Part shown: positions 1 to 5,165 of the stretch, in pieces
Numbering within the stretch: position 1 is the stretch's first letter
Layout: the number at the start of each line of letters is the position of its first letter
Source: Nanohaloarchaea archaeon PL-Br10_U2g5
GTDB taxonomy: Archaea; Halobacteriota; Halobacteria; Halobacteriales; Haloferacaceae
DNA length: 5,371 bases
NCBI GenBank assembly: GCA_001564205.1
Contig: LKMY01000145.1
Coordinates: 1-5,371, forward strand
Reading direction: 5' to 3'
Program-made: the position numbers and the translations under genes
Notes under the pieces: generated by a model
The model's database searches: none
What the model was told of the DNA's origin: nothing
The model's input: the letters and a program-made list of their open reading frames with translations, nothing else

Positions 1-14
1 GCACGTCCCGTTCG

Positions 15-515
15 TCAGAGACCGAATCCGGCTGCCGCCTCGGAGGCGGCCGAGAGGTCGAGAGCGAGGTCGACGACGTAGGTGTGGATCGCCCAAAAGG
101 CCGCGAGCTCCAGCGCGGTGATGATCACGGTGACGAGGTCGGCGTACTTGCTGCTCGTCGTGACGCCCGTCGGCATCCCGTACTCCGTGTCAGAGAGCGG
201 GTGGAACAGCGCGATTCCCCGGCGGCTCCCGACCACGTCGAGAATATAATGCGTTAACACACCGATCCAGACGTACTGGAGGTTGCCGAATAGGATCGGG
301 TACGCGAGAAAGACCGCGAGCACGGGAAGACTGTGGAGCGTCTTGCGGTGACGACCGAAAGCGGTGTCAACGTCGGGAAACAGCGCCCCCAACACGATCG
401 GGACGGTGATCTGGACCGTCATCTCGGCCGTCGCCATATCGAGTCCGGGCTCCAGAATGAATCCGAGCCCGAGCGCGAGCAGCAAGGCGTTGAGCACGTG
501 GCCGCGTTTGTTCAT
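15..515 (-). CDS. YdjM/DUF457-type membrane-bound metal-dependent hydrolase
   Basis: This 166-residue protein resembles the YdjM (DUF457) family of small membrane proteins, annotated as metal-dependent hydrolases with unproven substrates. Visible candidate metal ligands are His6 near the N-terminus, the LFPDVD block (residues 45-50), His56 and His61 in HRKTLHS, His89 and Asp93 in THYILD, and His105 in FHPLS. Together they form the His/Asp pattern typical of the family. Hydrophobic stretches at about 8-20, 34-47, 64-78, 80-95 and 126-148 suggest several membrane spans. The length fits the family. The start is the ATG at 513-515. No Shine-Dalgarno is visible, and an A/T-rich box lies about 18-24 bases upstream. 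The gene is divergent from the aminotransferase, with 127 bases between the two starts. In E. coli, ydjM is under LexA control, but no such link can be read here. Family assignment is fairly sure; enzymatic activity is only inferred from the ligands. Confidence 0.85.
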   Translation of the reverse strand: MNKRGHVLNALLLALGLGFILEPGLDMATAEMTVQITVPIVLGALFPDVDTAFGRHRKTLHSLPVLAVFLAYPILFGNLQYVWIGVLTHYILDVVGSRRGIALFHPLSDTEYGMPTGVTTSSKYADLVTVIITALELAAFWAIHTYVVDLALDLSAASEAAAGFGL

Positions 516-532
516 ACGACGCAGTTAATCGG

Positions 533-543
533 TATGTAAGTGA
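533..543 (-). promoter_or_regulatory. candidate TATA box for the DUF457-type gene
   Basis: Read on the minus strand this is TTCACTTACATA-like A/T-rich sequence, with the TTACATA core at 539-533. Its centre is about 21-24 bases before the ATG at 515, slightly closer than the usual 25-27 for a leaderless haloarchaeal transcript. It is the only A/T-rich element in this part of the 127-base divergent gap, hence the weak call. Confidence 0.3.
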
Positions 544-594
544 AACCACCGGATTGGAGCGGGGAGCCGTCGACATCGGCGTCGGTAAACGAGC

Positions 595-631
595 GGTGCC
601 GGCGGTCGAAAGAGCCAGGGATCCCGGCACC
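595..631. repeat. 8-bp perfect inverted repeat upstream of the aminotransferase
   Basis: GGTGCCGG at 595-602 is the exact reverse complement of CCGGCACC at 624-631, with a 21-base spacer. The right arm ends 11 bases before the aminotransferase ATG. It could be an operator, a hairpin in a short leader, or chance in G/C-rich DNA. No regulator is encoded nearby. Confidence 0.4.
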
Positions 632-642
632 CTCCGGTCGGT

Positions 643-1749
643 ATGGAGTACGAGGAGCCGAAGTTCTTTCACGTCATGGAGTACGCGGCGGCGGCCGACG
701 GCGACGTCATCGACATGGTGAGTGGCAACCCCGACTGGGAGCCGCCGGCGGCGCTCCGCGAGGGGCTCCACGAGTACGCCGATCTGCCGTCGGACGCGTT
801 TCAGTACCCGCCGAGCGAGGGGCTCCGAGAGCTTCGCGAAGCGATAGCTGCACGACGGAACGTCGACGTCGACCGCGTCGTCGTCACGAACGGGACGGGC
901 GAGGCGAACTACCTCGCGATGGCGCGGGCGCTCGAGCGCGACGCGGGCAGCGAGGCGCTCCTGATGGATCCCGTCTACCCGTACTACCCGGGGAAGACCG
1001 AGCTGTTAGGCGGCACGCCGACGCTCGTTCCGACCGAGCGCGACGGCGGGCTTGACCTCGAGGCGATCCGGGAGGCGGCAAGCGAGGAAACCGCGCTGAT
1101 CGTGTTGAACACGCCGAACAACCCGACAGGAGCGATTTACGACCTCGACGCGATCCGCGAGGTCGTCGCCGTCGCGGAGGCCGTCGATGCGCTCGTCGTC
1201 GTCGACGAGGTGTACGACCACTTCGATCTGACCGGCTCGTTCGAATCCGCGCTGACGCTCGATTCGGACCGCGTCCTCGTCACGAGCGGCTTCTCGAAGT
1301 CGATGGCGATCACGGGGTTCCGAGTCGGCTACGCGATCCTGCCTGACGAACACGTGTTCCGGGCGAAGGCGCGGCATATGCTCGTCAACGTCGCCGGCGC
1401 CCGTCCGTCGCAGTACGCGGTTCACCACGCGCTCGAAACGACGTCCCCCGACTACTACGAGTCGGCCCGCGAGCTACTCACCGAGCGTGTCGACGCGTTC
1501 ACGGGCGCGCTCGACGCGGCGGGCGCGGAGTACAGCCGCCCGGACGGGGCGTTTTACGTGCTCGCACGCTTCGACGGCTTCCCCGGGACGATGGCGAACG
1601 TGAAGCAACTCATCGACGAGGCAGGCGTCGCGGGAATGCCAGGTAACGCCTTCGGGACCGCTCGCGGCGATTGGATTCGCTTCGCGTTGGTAACGCCGCG
1701 AGCAGTCGAGGCCGCCGAGCGGCTCGTAGATTACTTCGGTGACCGATGA
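643..1749 (+). CDS. class I/II pyridoxal-phosphate-dependent aminotransferase
   Basis: This 368-residue fold-type I enzyme would transfer an amino group between an amino acid and a 2-oxo acid, using pyridoxal phosphate in the cytoplasm. Visible landmarks are GNPDW at 28-32 (substrate loop), NGTGEA at 83-88 (cofactor phosphate loop), YPYYP at 112-116 (ring-stacking aromatic), NNPTG at 159-163 with the cofactor-contacting Asn160, VVVDEVY at 185-191 (Asp188 for the pyridine nitrogen, Tyr191), SGFSKSMAITGFRVGY at 215-230 with Lys219 as the Schiff-base lysine, and IRFALV at 345-350 with Arg346, the carboxylate-binding arginine. All catalytic positions are present and the length is only slightly short for the family. 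The substrate cannot be told from sequence: aspartate, aromatic or branched-chain amino acids are all possible. The ATG at 643 is the only usable start close upstream of the conserved region. There is no clear ribosome site, so the transcript may be leaderless. Confidence 0.93.
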   Translation: MEYEEPKFFHVMEYAAAADGDVIDMVSGNPDWEPPAALREGLHEYADLPSDAFQYPPSEGLRELREAIAARRNVDVDRVVVTNGTGEANYLAMARALERDAGSEALLMDPVYPYYPGKTELLGGTPTLVPTERDGGLDLEAIREAASEETALIVLNTPNNPTGAIYDLDAIREVVAVAEAVDALVVVDEVYDHFDLTGSFESALTLDSDRVLVTSGFSKSMAITGFRVGYAILPDEHVFRAKARHMLVNVAGARPSQYAVHHALETTSPDYYESARELLTERVDAFTGALDAAGAEYSRPDGAFYVLARFDGFPGTMANVKQLIDEAGVAGMPGNAFGTARGDWIRFALVTPRAVEAAERLVDYFGDR

Positions 1750-1767
1750 GCCGCGACGATATCCCCG

Positions 1768-1823
1768 ACCACTGATACTGGGACCCGGATCGCGAACCAC
1801 TGATACTGGGACTCGGATCGCGA
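1768..1823. repeat. 28-bp tandem direct duplication
   Basis: Two head-to-tail copies lie at 1768-1795 and 1796-1823. Both begin ACCACTGATACTGGGAC and end CGGATCGCGA. They differ at a single base (C at 1785, T at 1813). The duplication lies 18 bases after the aminotransferase stop and upstream of the zinc-ribbon gene promoter. The unit length is not a multiple of three, and the two copies read as different peptides in the open frame crossing them, which supports a non-coding location. Confidence 0.9.
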
Positions 1824-1840
1824 CCGCCAAACCCGTCCGT

Positions 1841-1864
1841 GCCGGTGGCGATATCGACACCGCC
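1841..1864. repeat. 24-base imperfect palindrome, possible operator
   Basis: The sequence is symmetric about 1852/1853 with 20 of 24 positions matching its own reverse complement. The core is CGATATCG, flanked by GGTG on the left and CACC on the right. It lies about 30 bases upstream of the TATA-like box of the zinc-ribbon gene, a plausible place for a dimeric regulator. No binding protein can be named. Confidence 0.4.
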
Positions 1865-1880
1865 AGCGTCACGCCGCCGC

Positions 1881-1900
1881 CGAAAGCCCCTCATTTATAT
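1881..1900 (+). promoter_or_regulatory. candidate BRE/TATA promoter of the zinc-ribbon gene
   Basis: TTTATAT at 1894-1900 is the best TATA-like box in the window, and it is preceded by a purine-rich CGAAAG (1881-1886) where TFB would bind. Initiation about 25 bases downstream would fall near 1920-1925, giving a leader of 12-17 bases before the GTG at 1937. Its presence inside the longer open frame is a main reason for choosing the short gene model. Confidence 0.55.
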
Positions 1901-1936
1901 TGCCCGGCACCCTTCCCGCAAGGCGAGAGAGGGCTA

Positions 1937-2077
1937 GTGTTGACCACCGTTCAATTCACCTGTTCGGACTGCGCACAGACCATCGAGGTCAACGAGGAAA
2001 TGCGGAAGACGATCCTCGCGGCCGGCTGTCCGGTCTGTACGGCCACGGCGAGCGATGACGACTTTTCGGCCGAGTGA
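1937..2077 (+). CDS. small CxxC...CxxC zinc-ribbon protein
   Basis: This 46-residue protein has two cysteine pairs, Cys9-x-x-Cys12 (TCSDC) and Cys31-x-x-Cys34 (GCPVC). They are 18 residues apart, as in a zinc ribbon that binds one Zn ion, and an acidic tail ending DDDFSAE follows. It resembles the very small zinc-ribbon proteins of unknown function common in haloarchaea (I recall DUF7560-like entries, unverified). The start is GTG at 1937 or the adjacent TTG at 1940. Purine-rich GGCGAGAGAGGG just upstream may serve as a weak ribosome site. The frame stays open back to a GTG at 1739, which would give 112 residues. That extension crosses the tandem repeat and the promoter and has no cysteine pattern or conserved look. 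Function is unknown; nucleic-acid or protein binding is typical of ribbons but not shown here. Confidence 0.75.
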   Translation: MLTTVQFTCSDCAQTIEVNEEMRKTILAAGCPVCTATASDDDFSAE

Positions 2078-2080
2078 GCA

Positions 2081-2099
2081 GTGCGCGCGCCGGCCGCAC
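2081..2099 (+). terminator. weak hairpin after the zinc-ribbon gene
   Basis: GTGCG at 2081-2085 can pair with CGCAC at 2095-2099 around a 9-base G/C-rich loop, three bases after the stop codon. No T-run follows, so termination here is doubtful. Confidence 0.2.
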
Positions 2100-2217
2100 G
2101 CAGAAACAGAACGGAGCCGCCAGTGAACGAGCGGCCGCTAGATGTGATGTCAAAACGGCTTCACTGCGGGTCACGGGCGGAGTGAGAAAAAGTACCTAGG
2201 AGCTCTAGTGACGTACC

Positions 2218-2248
2218 CCCACGAAACATCCGATTACTGTGGGTTTTT
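2218..2248 (+). terminator. hairpin plus T5, terminator-like or attenuator
   Basis: CCCAC at 2218-2222 pairs with GTGGG at 2239-2243 (16-base loop, with one further G-T pair possible), and TTTTT at 2244-2248 follows directly. Archaeal RNA polymerase terminates at T-runs, with or without hairpins. It lies 26 bases before the aldo/keto reductase ATG. It may end the zinc-ribbon transcript, or act as a leader element if the reductase promoter lies further upstream. Confidence 0.45.
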
Positions 2249-2265
2249 GCGGCGACGGCGACAAC

Positions 2266-2271
2266 GGGGAG
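2266..2271 (+). promoter_or_regulatory. ribosome binding site fixing the aldo/keto reductase start
   Basis: GGGGAG ends three bases before the ATG at 2275. This is somewhat close, but it is the only Shine-Dalgarno-like run here. It favours ATG 2275 over the in-frame GTG at 2239, which lies inside the stem of the terminator-like hairpin. Confidence 0.5.
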
Positions 2272-2274
2272 TCA

Positions 2275-3288
2275 ATGACACCGACAGTCGACCAGATCGA
2301 TCTTGAGACGGTCCCGCTCGGCCGAACCGGGCTCCGCACCAGCGAGCTTCAGTTCGGCACCTGGCGGTTCGGCCGCGTGACCGAGGCGGGCAACGTGGAG
2401 ATCGACGAGGGGCGCGCTCACGAACTGCTCGACGCGTACGAGGCCGCCGGCGGGCGATATATCGACACCGCCGACGTGTACGGCGGCGGCGACTGCGAGC
2501 GGTGGATCGGCGACTGGCTCGCCGAGCGCGACCGAGAGCGCTACACGATCGCCTCGAAGGTGTACTGGCAGATCCGCGACGGTGACCCGAACAGCCGTGG
2601 GACGAACCGGAAGAACGTTCGTCACCGCGTTGACGCCCTTCTGGATCGGCTCGACACCGACTACGTCGACGTCCTCTATATCCACCGCTGGGACGATGAG
2701 ACACCGGCCCGCGAGATGATGAAGACGCTGAACGGGCTCGTCGAATCCGGGAAGGTCCACTATCTCGGCGCCTCTACGCTGCGTCCGAACGCGTGGAAAG
2801 TCGCTCGGGCGAACGAGATCGCCCGGAGCGAAGGGTGGGAGCCGTTCAGCGTGCTCCAGCCGCGATATAATCTCGTCGACCGCGAGATCGAAGGCGATTA
2901 CCTCGAGTTCGCTCGCCAACAGGGCCTCGCGGTCTCCCCATGGAGCCCGCTCGGACAGGGCTTTTTAACTGGAAAGTACGATCGCGACGAAGACCTTCCC
3001 GAAGAGTCGAAGGCCGCCGAGTCGACCCGGTTCCAGGAGTCGTACCTCACTGAAGCGAACTTCGACCTCCACGACGAGCTCGACGCGGTCGCTGCGGAGG
3101 TCGATGCCTCGCCCGCGCAGGTCGCACTCGCATGGCTTGCCCACCGCGACGGCGTGACGGCGCCCATCGTCGGCGCGCGGACCGTCGAGCAGCTCGAGGA
3201 GAACCTCGCGGCCGCGTCAATCGACCTTTCGAACGAGCAGGTCGACCGGCTCACCGCAGCCAAGTCGGGGCCGTACGACGGGCTCTAA
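2275..3288 (+). CDS. aldo/keto reductase
   Basis: This 337-residue (alpha/beta)8-barrel oxidoreductase of the aldo/keto reductase superfamily would reduce aldehydes or ketones with NAD(P)H in the cytoplasm. The N-terminal VPLGRTGLRTSELQFGTWRFG is typical of the bacterial/archaeal IolS/YajO-like branch. The full catalytic tetrad is visible (numbered from ATG 2275): Asp64 and Tyr69 in YIDTADVYG, Lys95 in IASKV, and His137 in YIHRWD. The cofactor-binding C-terminal half shows SPWSPLGQG at 221-229 and the signature VGARTVEQLEENL at 299-311, which usually binds the adenosine 2'-phosphate end of NADP. Length is normal and nothing is truncated. The natural substrate cannot be predicted. The promoter is unclear: the short stretch between the T5 run and the ATG has no room for one, so it should lie before 2218, perhaps at the A-rich GAGAAAAAG (2184-2192). 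It converges with hisH, leaving 35 bases between the stops. Confidence 0.93.
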   Translation: MTPTVDQIDLETVPLGRTGLRTSELQFGTWRFGRVTEAGNVEIDEGRAHELLDAYEAAGGRYIDTADVYGGGDCERWIGDWLAERDRERYTIASKVYWQIRDGDPNSRGTNRKNVRHRVDALLDRLDTDYVDVLYIHRWDDETPAREMMKTLNGLVESGKVHYLGASTLRPNAWKVARANEIARSEGWEPFSVLQPRYNLVDREIEGDYLEFARQQGLAVSPWSPLGQGFLTGKYDRDEDLPEESKAAESTRFQESYLTEANFDLHDELDAVAAEVDASPAQVALAWLAHRDGVTAPIVGARTVEQLEENLAAASIDLSNEQVDRLTAAKSGPYDGL

Positions 3289-3323
3289 CCGACGCTACCG
3301 CTCGGCATACGCCGCTCGATACG

Positions 3324-3983
3324 CTATCGCTCAGCGCAGTATTCGACGAAGTTCCGGAGGATTCGAAGCCCCGTCTCGCCGCTCTTTTCGGGGTGGAACT
3401 GGGTGCCGAACACGTTGCCCGCGTCGTTGGCAACGACCGCCGGGAAGTCGAGGCCGTAGTCGGCGGTGGCGACGACCGCGTTCGGGTCGTCGGGCTCGGC
3501 GTAGTACGAGTGGACGAAGTAAGCGTACTCGCCGTCCACGCCCTCGACGATCGGGTGATCGCGCGTGGTTTCCAGCTCGTTCCACCCCATGTGCGGGACT
3601 TTTCGGTCGACGTCGAACCTGACGTTGGTTCCGGAGACCAGATCGAGACCGGTCACGTCCCCCTCTCCCTCGTGGTCGGCCTCCTCGCTCGAGGTGAGAA
3701 GCATCTGCATCCCGAGACAGATCCCGAAGAGCGGTCGACCGGCGTCTGCGTGATCGGTCAGCGCCTCACGGAGCGGGCCGGCGTTCTCCATCCCCTCGCG
3801 GAACGCGCCGACACCAGGAAGGACGACCCCGTCGGCAGCAGCGAACGCCTCGGGATCGTCGGTGATCTCCACGCTCGCGCCCGCCCGTTCGAGTCCGCGG
3901 GTGGCGGATCGAAGGTTCCCGAGTCCGTAGTCGACTAAGACGATGTCCGCCAGCGTCTCCGCGGGCGGTTCGAAGGTGCTCAT
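3324..3983 (-). CDS. hisH: imidazole glycerol phosphate synthase, glutamine amidotransferase subunit
   Basis: This 219-residue class I (triad) glutaminase hydrolyses glutamine and passes ammonia to HisF. Together they form imidazole glycerol phosphate and AICAR in histidine biosynthesis. Landmarks are VDYGLGNLRS at 17-26, the oxyanion-side LPGVGAF at 55-61, the nucleophile Cys89 in GICLGMQ, the HisH-typical VPHMGWNE (129-136) and YFVHSYY (155-161), and the His197/Glu199 pair in QFHPEKSG. The triad is complete. The PHMGWN block separates it from other glutaminases such as PdxT, GuaA and TrpG. The start is the ATG at 981-983 of the fourth kilobase (3981-3983), giving about 12 residues before the first strand; a TATA-like box 25 bases upstream supports a leaderless transcript. 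No other his gene is in view, in line with the scattered his genes of haloarchaea. It lies 73 bases after phnE on the same strand, without a functional link. Confidence 0.96.
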   Translation of the reverse strand: MSTFEPPAETLADIVLVDYGLGNLRSATRGLERAGASVEITDDPEAFAAADGVVLPGVGAFREGMENAGPLREALTDHADAGRPLFGICLGMQMLLTSSEEADHEGEGDVTGLDLVSGTNVRFDVDRKVPHMGWNELETTRDHPIVEGVDGEYAYFVHSYYAEPDDPNAVVATADYGLDFPAVVANDAGNVFGTQFHPEKSGETGLRILRNFVEYCAER

Positions 3984-4004
3984 ACGTCTACTCTGCGGGC
4001 GACG

Positions 4005-4011
4005 GAAAAGT
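4005..4011 (-). promoter_or_regulatory. candidate TATA box of hisH
   Basis: Read on the minus strand this is ACTTTTC, centred 25 bases before the hisH ATG, the spacing expected for a leaderless haloarchaeal transcript. It is the only A/T-rich run in the phnE-hisH gap close to that distance. Confidence 0.4.
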
Positions 4012-4026
4012 CGGTTTCCCTTGTGA

Positions 4027-4053
4027 CAGTCGGTGGTCGGGAGGTTCCGACTG
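4027..4053 (-). terminator. 7-bp inverted repeat after phnE, possible terminator or hisH upstream element
   Basis: CAGTCGG at 4027-4033 is the exact reverse complement of CCGACTG at 4047-4053, with a 13-base loop, starting three bases past the phnE stop. No T-run follows at once; the nearest on this strand is the TTTT of the hisH TATA-like box about 20 bases on. It may stop phnE transcripts or be a binding site upstream of hisH. Confidence 0.35.
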
Positions 4054-4056
4054 GTC

Positions 4057-5142
4057 TTACTTCAGCGCCGACTCGGCCATGCGGCGCGGGAACCCGGTGA
4101 TCAGCTCCCAGATGCTCATCTCTACGTCGTCAGAGCGGAGCCGCGAGCGGAGCCGCTGGCTGAACAGCTCGACGGAGATGATGAGGAGGAAAATAGAGAT
4201 CAGTGTCGCCATCATATTCGTGAACTGCAGCAGGTTCTGCTGAGAGGTCACGATGAAGCCGAGCCCGCCGGCGCCGATGACGCCGACGGTGACGGCGATC
4301 CGAACGTTGATCTCGAGGACGTACAGCGTCCACGCGATGAACGCGGTCCGAACCTGACTCAACATCCCGAAGAAGACGATCTGTGGCTTGTTGGCGCCGG
4401 TCGTCCGCATCGCTTCGACCGGGCCCTCCTCGATCTCTTCGAGCTCGTCGACGAACAGGCGACCGAGGTTCCCGATCGTATCGAACGCGATCGCCAGCGC
4501 CGCGGAGGCGGGCCCGAGCCCGAGGAACGGGATGAAAATGAGCGTCCACACGATCGCCGGAACCGCACGAATGAACGACATCGTCCCGCGGAAGATGAAG
4601 TTGAACGGGAACGGCGTGACGCGCCCGGAACCGAGCGTCCCGAACACCAACGCGAACGGGAAGCCGACGACCGTCCCGACGAACCCCATCGCGAGCGTGA
4701 TTCCGGCCTCACCGAATATCTGGAAGATTCCGAGCTCCTGGAAGAAGAAGACGTACACGTCGGTCGCGCTCGGCGGCCACTGGAACAGCAAGCCCCCGAT
4801 CTCCGGGTCGTACAGCAGGTTCGCATCACGGATGAACGCGATGTACTGCCCGAAATCGAGGAACGGGATGGTGTCGAAATAGAAGGTGATCGGGAAGAAC
4901 TCGTTCAGCGAGTCGACAAACGTCCCAATCCGAGCGTCGGGATCGAGGAGTTCCGTCGCAGCGAACGCCTGGATCGTCGCGAACACGATGAACGTGAGGA
5001 GACCGAACCAGCCGACCGCCCGTCGTCGCCGCGTTCGCTTGATGCTCTCGAACTGTTCGACGATTCGATCCGGGGCGTCCGTCTCGTCGGCGGCCGACTC
5101 GGGACCGTGTGTTCCGTCGGAGGTAGTCGTATCAGTTGTCAC
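4057..5142 (-). CDS. phnE: phosphonate ABC transporter permease
   Basis: This is the integral membrane subunit of a PhnCDE-type importer for phosphonates or related phosphate compounds; the exact substrate is not readable. From the GTG at 5142 it has 361 residues, longer than typical bacterial PhnE. An acidic Thr/Ser/Asp-rich N-tail (about 1-34) and a basic cluster KRTRRRR (35-41) precede membrane span 1 (43-62). About 85 residues follow that are less clearly membrane-spanning and contain several aromatic patches. The permease core has spans at about 146-169, 189-222, 266-294 and 309-326, with the EAA-type ATPase-contact loop at 235-264 (VEAMRTTGANKPQ at 242-254). The basic cluster predicts a cytoplasmic N-terminus. 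It follows phnC after 22 bases, so the two are almost surely co-transcribed. The frame is open upstream to a GTG at 5214, inside phnC, but a good ribosome site favours 5142. Confidence 0.92.
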   Translation of the reverse strand: MTTDTTTSDGTHGPESAADETDAPDRIVEQFESIKRTRRRRAVGWFGLLTFIVFATIQAFAATELLDPDARIGTFVDSLNEFFPITFYFDTIPFLDFGQYIAFIRDANLLYDPEIGGLLFQWPPSATDVYVFFFQELGIFQIFGEAGITLAMGFVGTVVGFPFALVFGTLGSGRVTPFPFNFIFRGTMSFIRAVPAIVWTLIFIPFLGLGPASAALAIAFDTIGNLGRLFVDELEEIEEGPVEAMRTTGANKPQIVFFGMLSQVRTAFIAWTLYVLEINVRIAVTVGVIGAGGLGFIVTSQQNLLQFTNMMATLISIFLLIISVELFSQRLRSRLRSDDVEMSIWELITGFPRRMAESALK

Positions 5143-5165
5143 GTGTAGATCAGCTCTGTTCGCAT
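5139..5165 (-). other. 8-codon mini-ORF bridging phnC and phnE
   Basis: The phnC stop TAA (5167-5165) overlaps an ATG (5165-5163) that opens MRTELIYT. This mini-ORF stops at TGA 5141-5139, overlapping the phnE GTG (5142-5140) as GTGA. The arrangement would let ribosomes terminate and restart from phnC to phnE. No ribosome site of its own is needed if they reinitiate. Whether it is translated is unknown. Confidence 0.4.
5148..5157 (-). promoter_or_regulatory. ribosome binding site of phnE
   Basis: On the minus strand AGAGCTGATC matches eight of ten bases of the anti-16S consensus GGAGGTGATC and ends five bases before GTG 5142. It decides the phnE start in favour of 5142 over the in-frame GTG at 5214. 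Confidence 0.6.

Noticed and set aside
1739..1936. N-terminal extension of the zinc-ribbon protein to 112 residues from a GTG at 1739.
   Set aside because: The stretch contains a 28-bp tandem repeat read in two frames, a palindrome and a TATA box, and it overlaps the aminotransferase stop. Nothing in it looks conserved.
2161..2185. TCACT/AGTGA inverted repeat as a terminator.
   Set aside because: The stem is only 5 bp and the adjoining A-run would be a T-run preceding, not following, the hairpin on the opposite strand.
2239..2274. Twelve extra residues on the aldo/keto reductase from a GTG at 2239.
   Set aside because: The GTG lies in the stem of a terminator-like hairpin, while the ATG at 2275 has a purine-rich ribosome site and begins close to the conserved barrel.
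3289..3335. Repeated CGCTCG/ATACGC-like motifs and a 4-bp hairpin between the convergent reductase and hisH stops.
   Set aside because: The repeats are short and imperfect, the stem is minimal and no T-run follows on either strand, so I cannot support a bidirectional terminator.
3132..3938. A 268-codon plus-strand open frame running from the aldo/keto reductase into hisH.
   Set aside because: It overlaps two well-supported genes in other frames, including antisense to hisH with its complete catalytic triad, and shows no recognisable motif.
4033..5148. A 371-codon open frame on the plus strand opposite phnE.
   Set aside because: It is antisense to a clear permease gene. Its Arg/Asp/Glu-rich, low-complexity product is what G/C-rich haloarchaeal genes give when read on the other strand.
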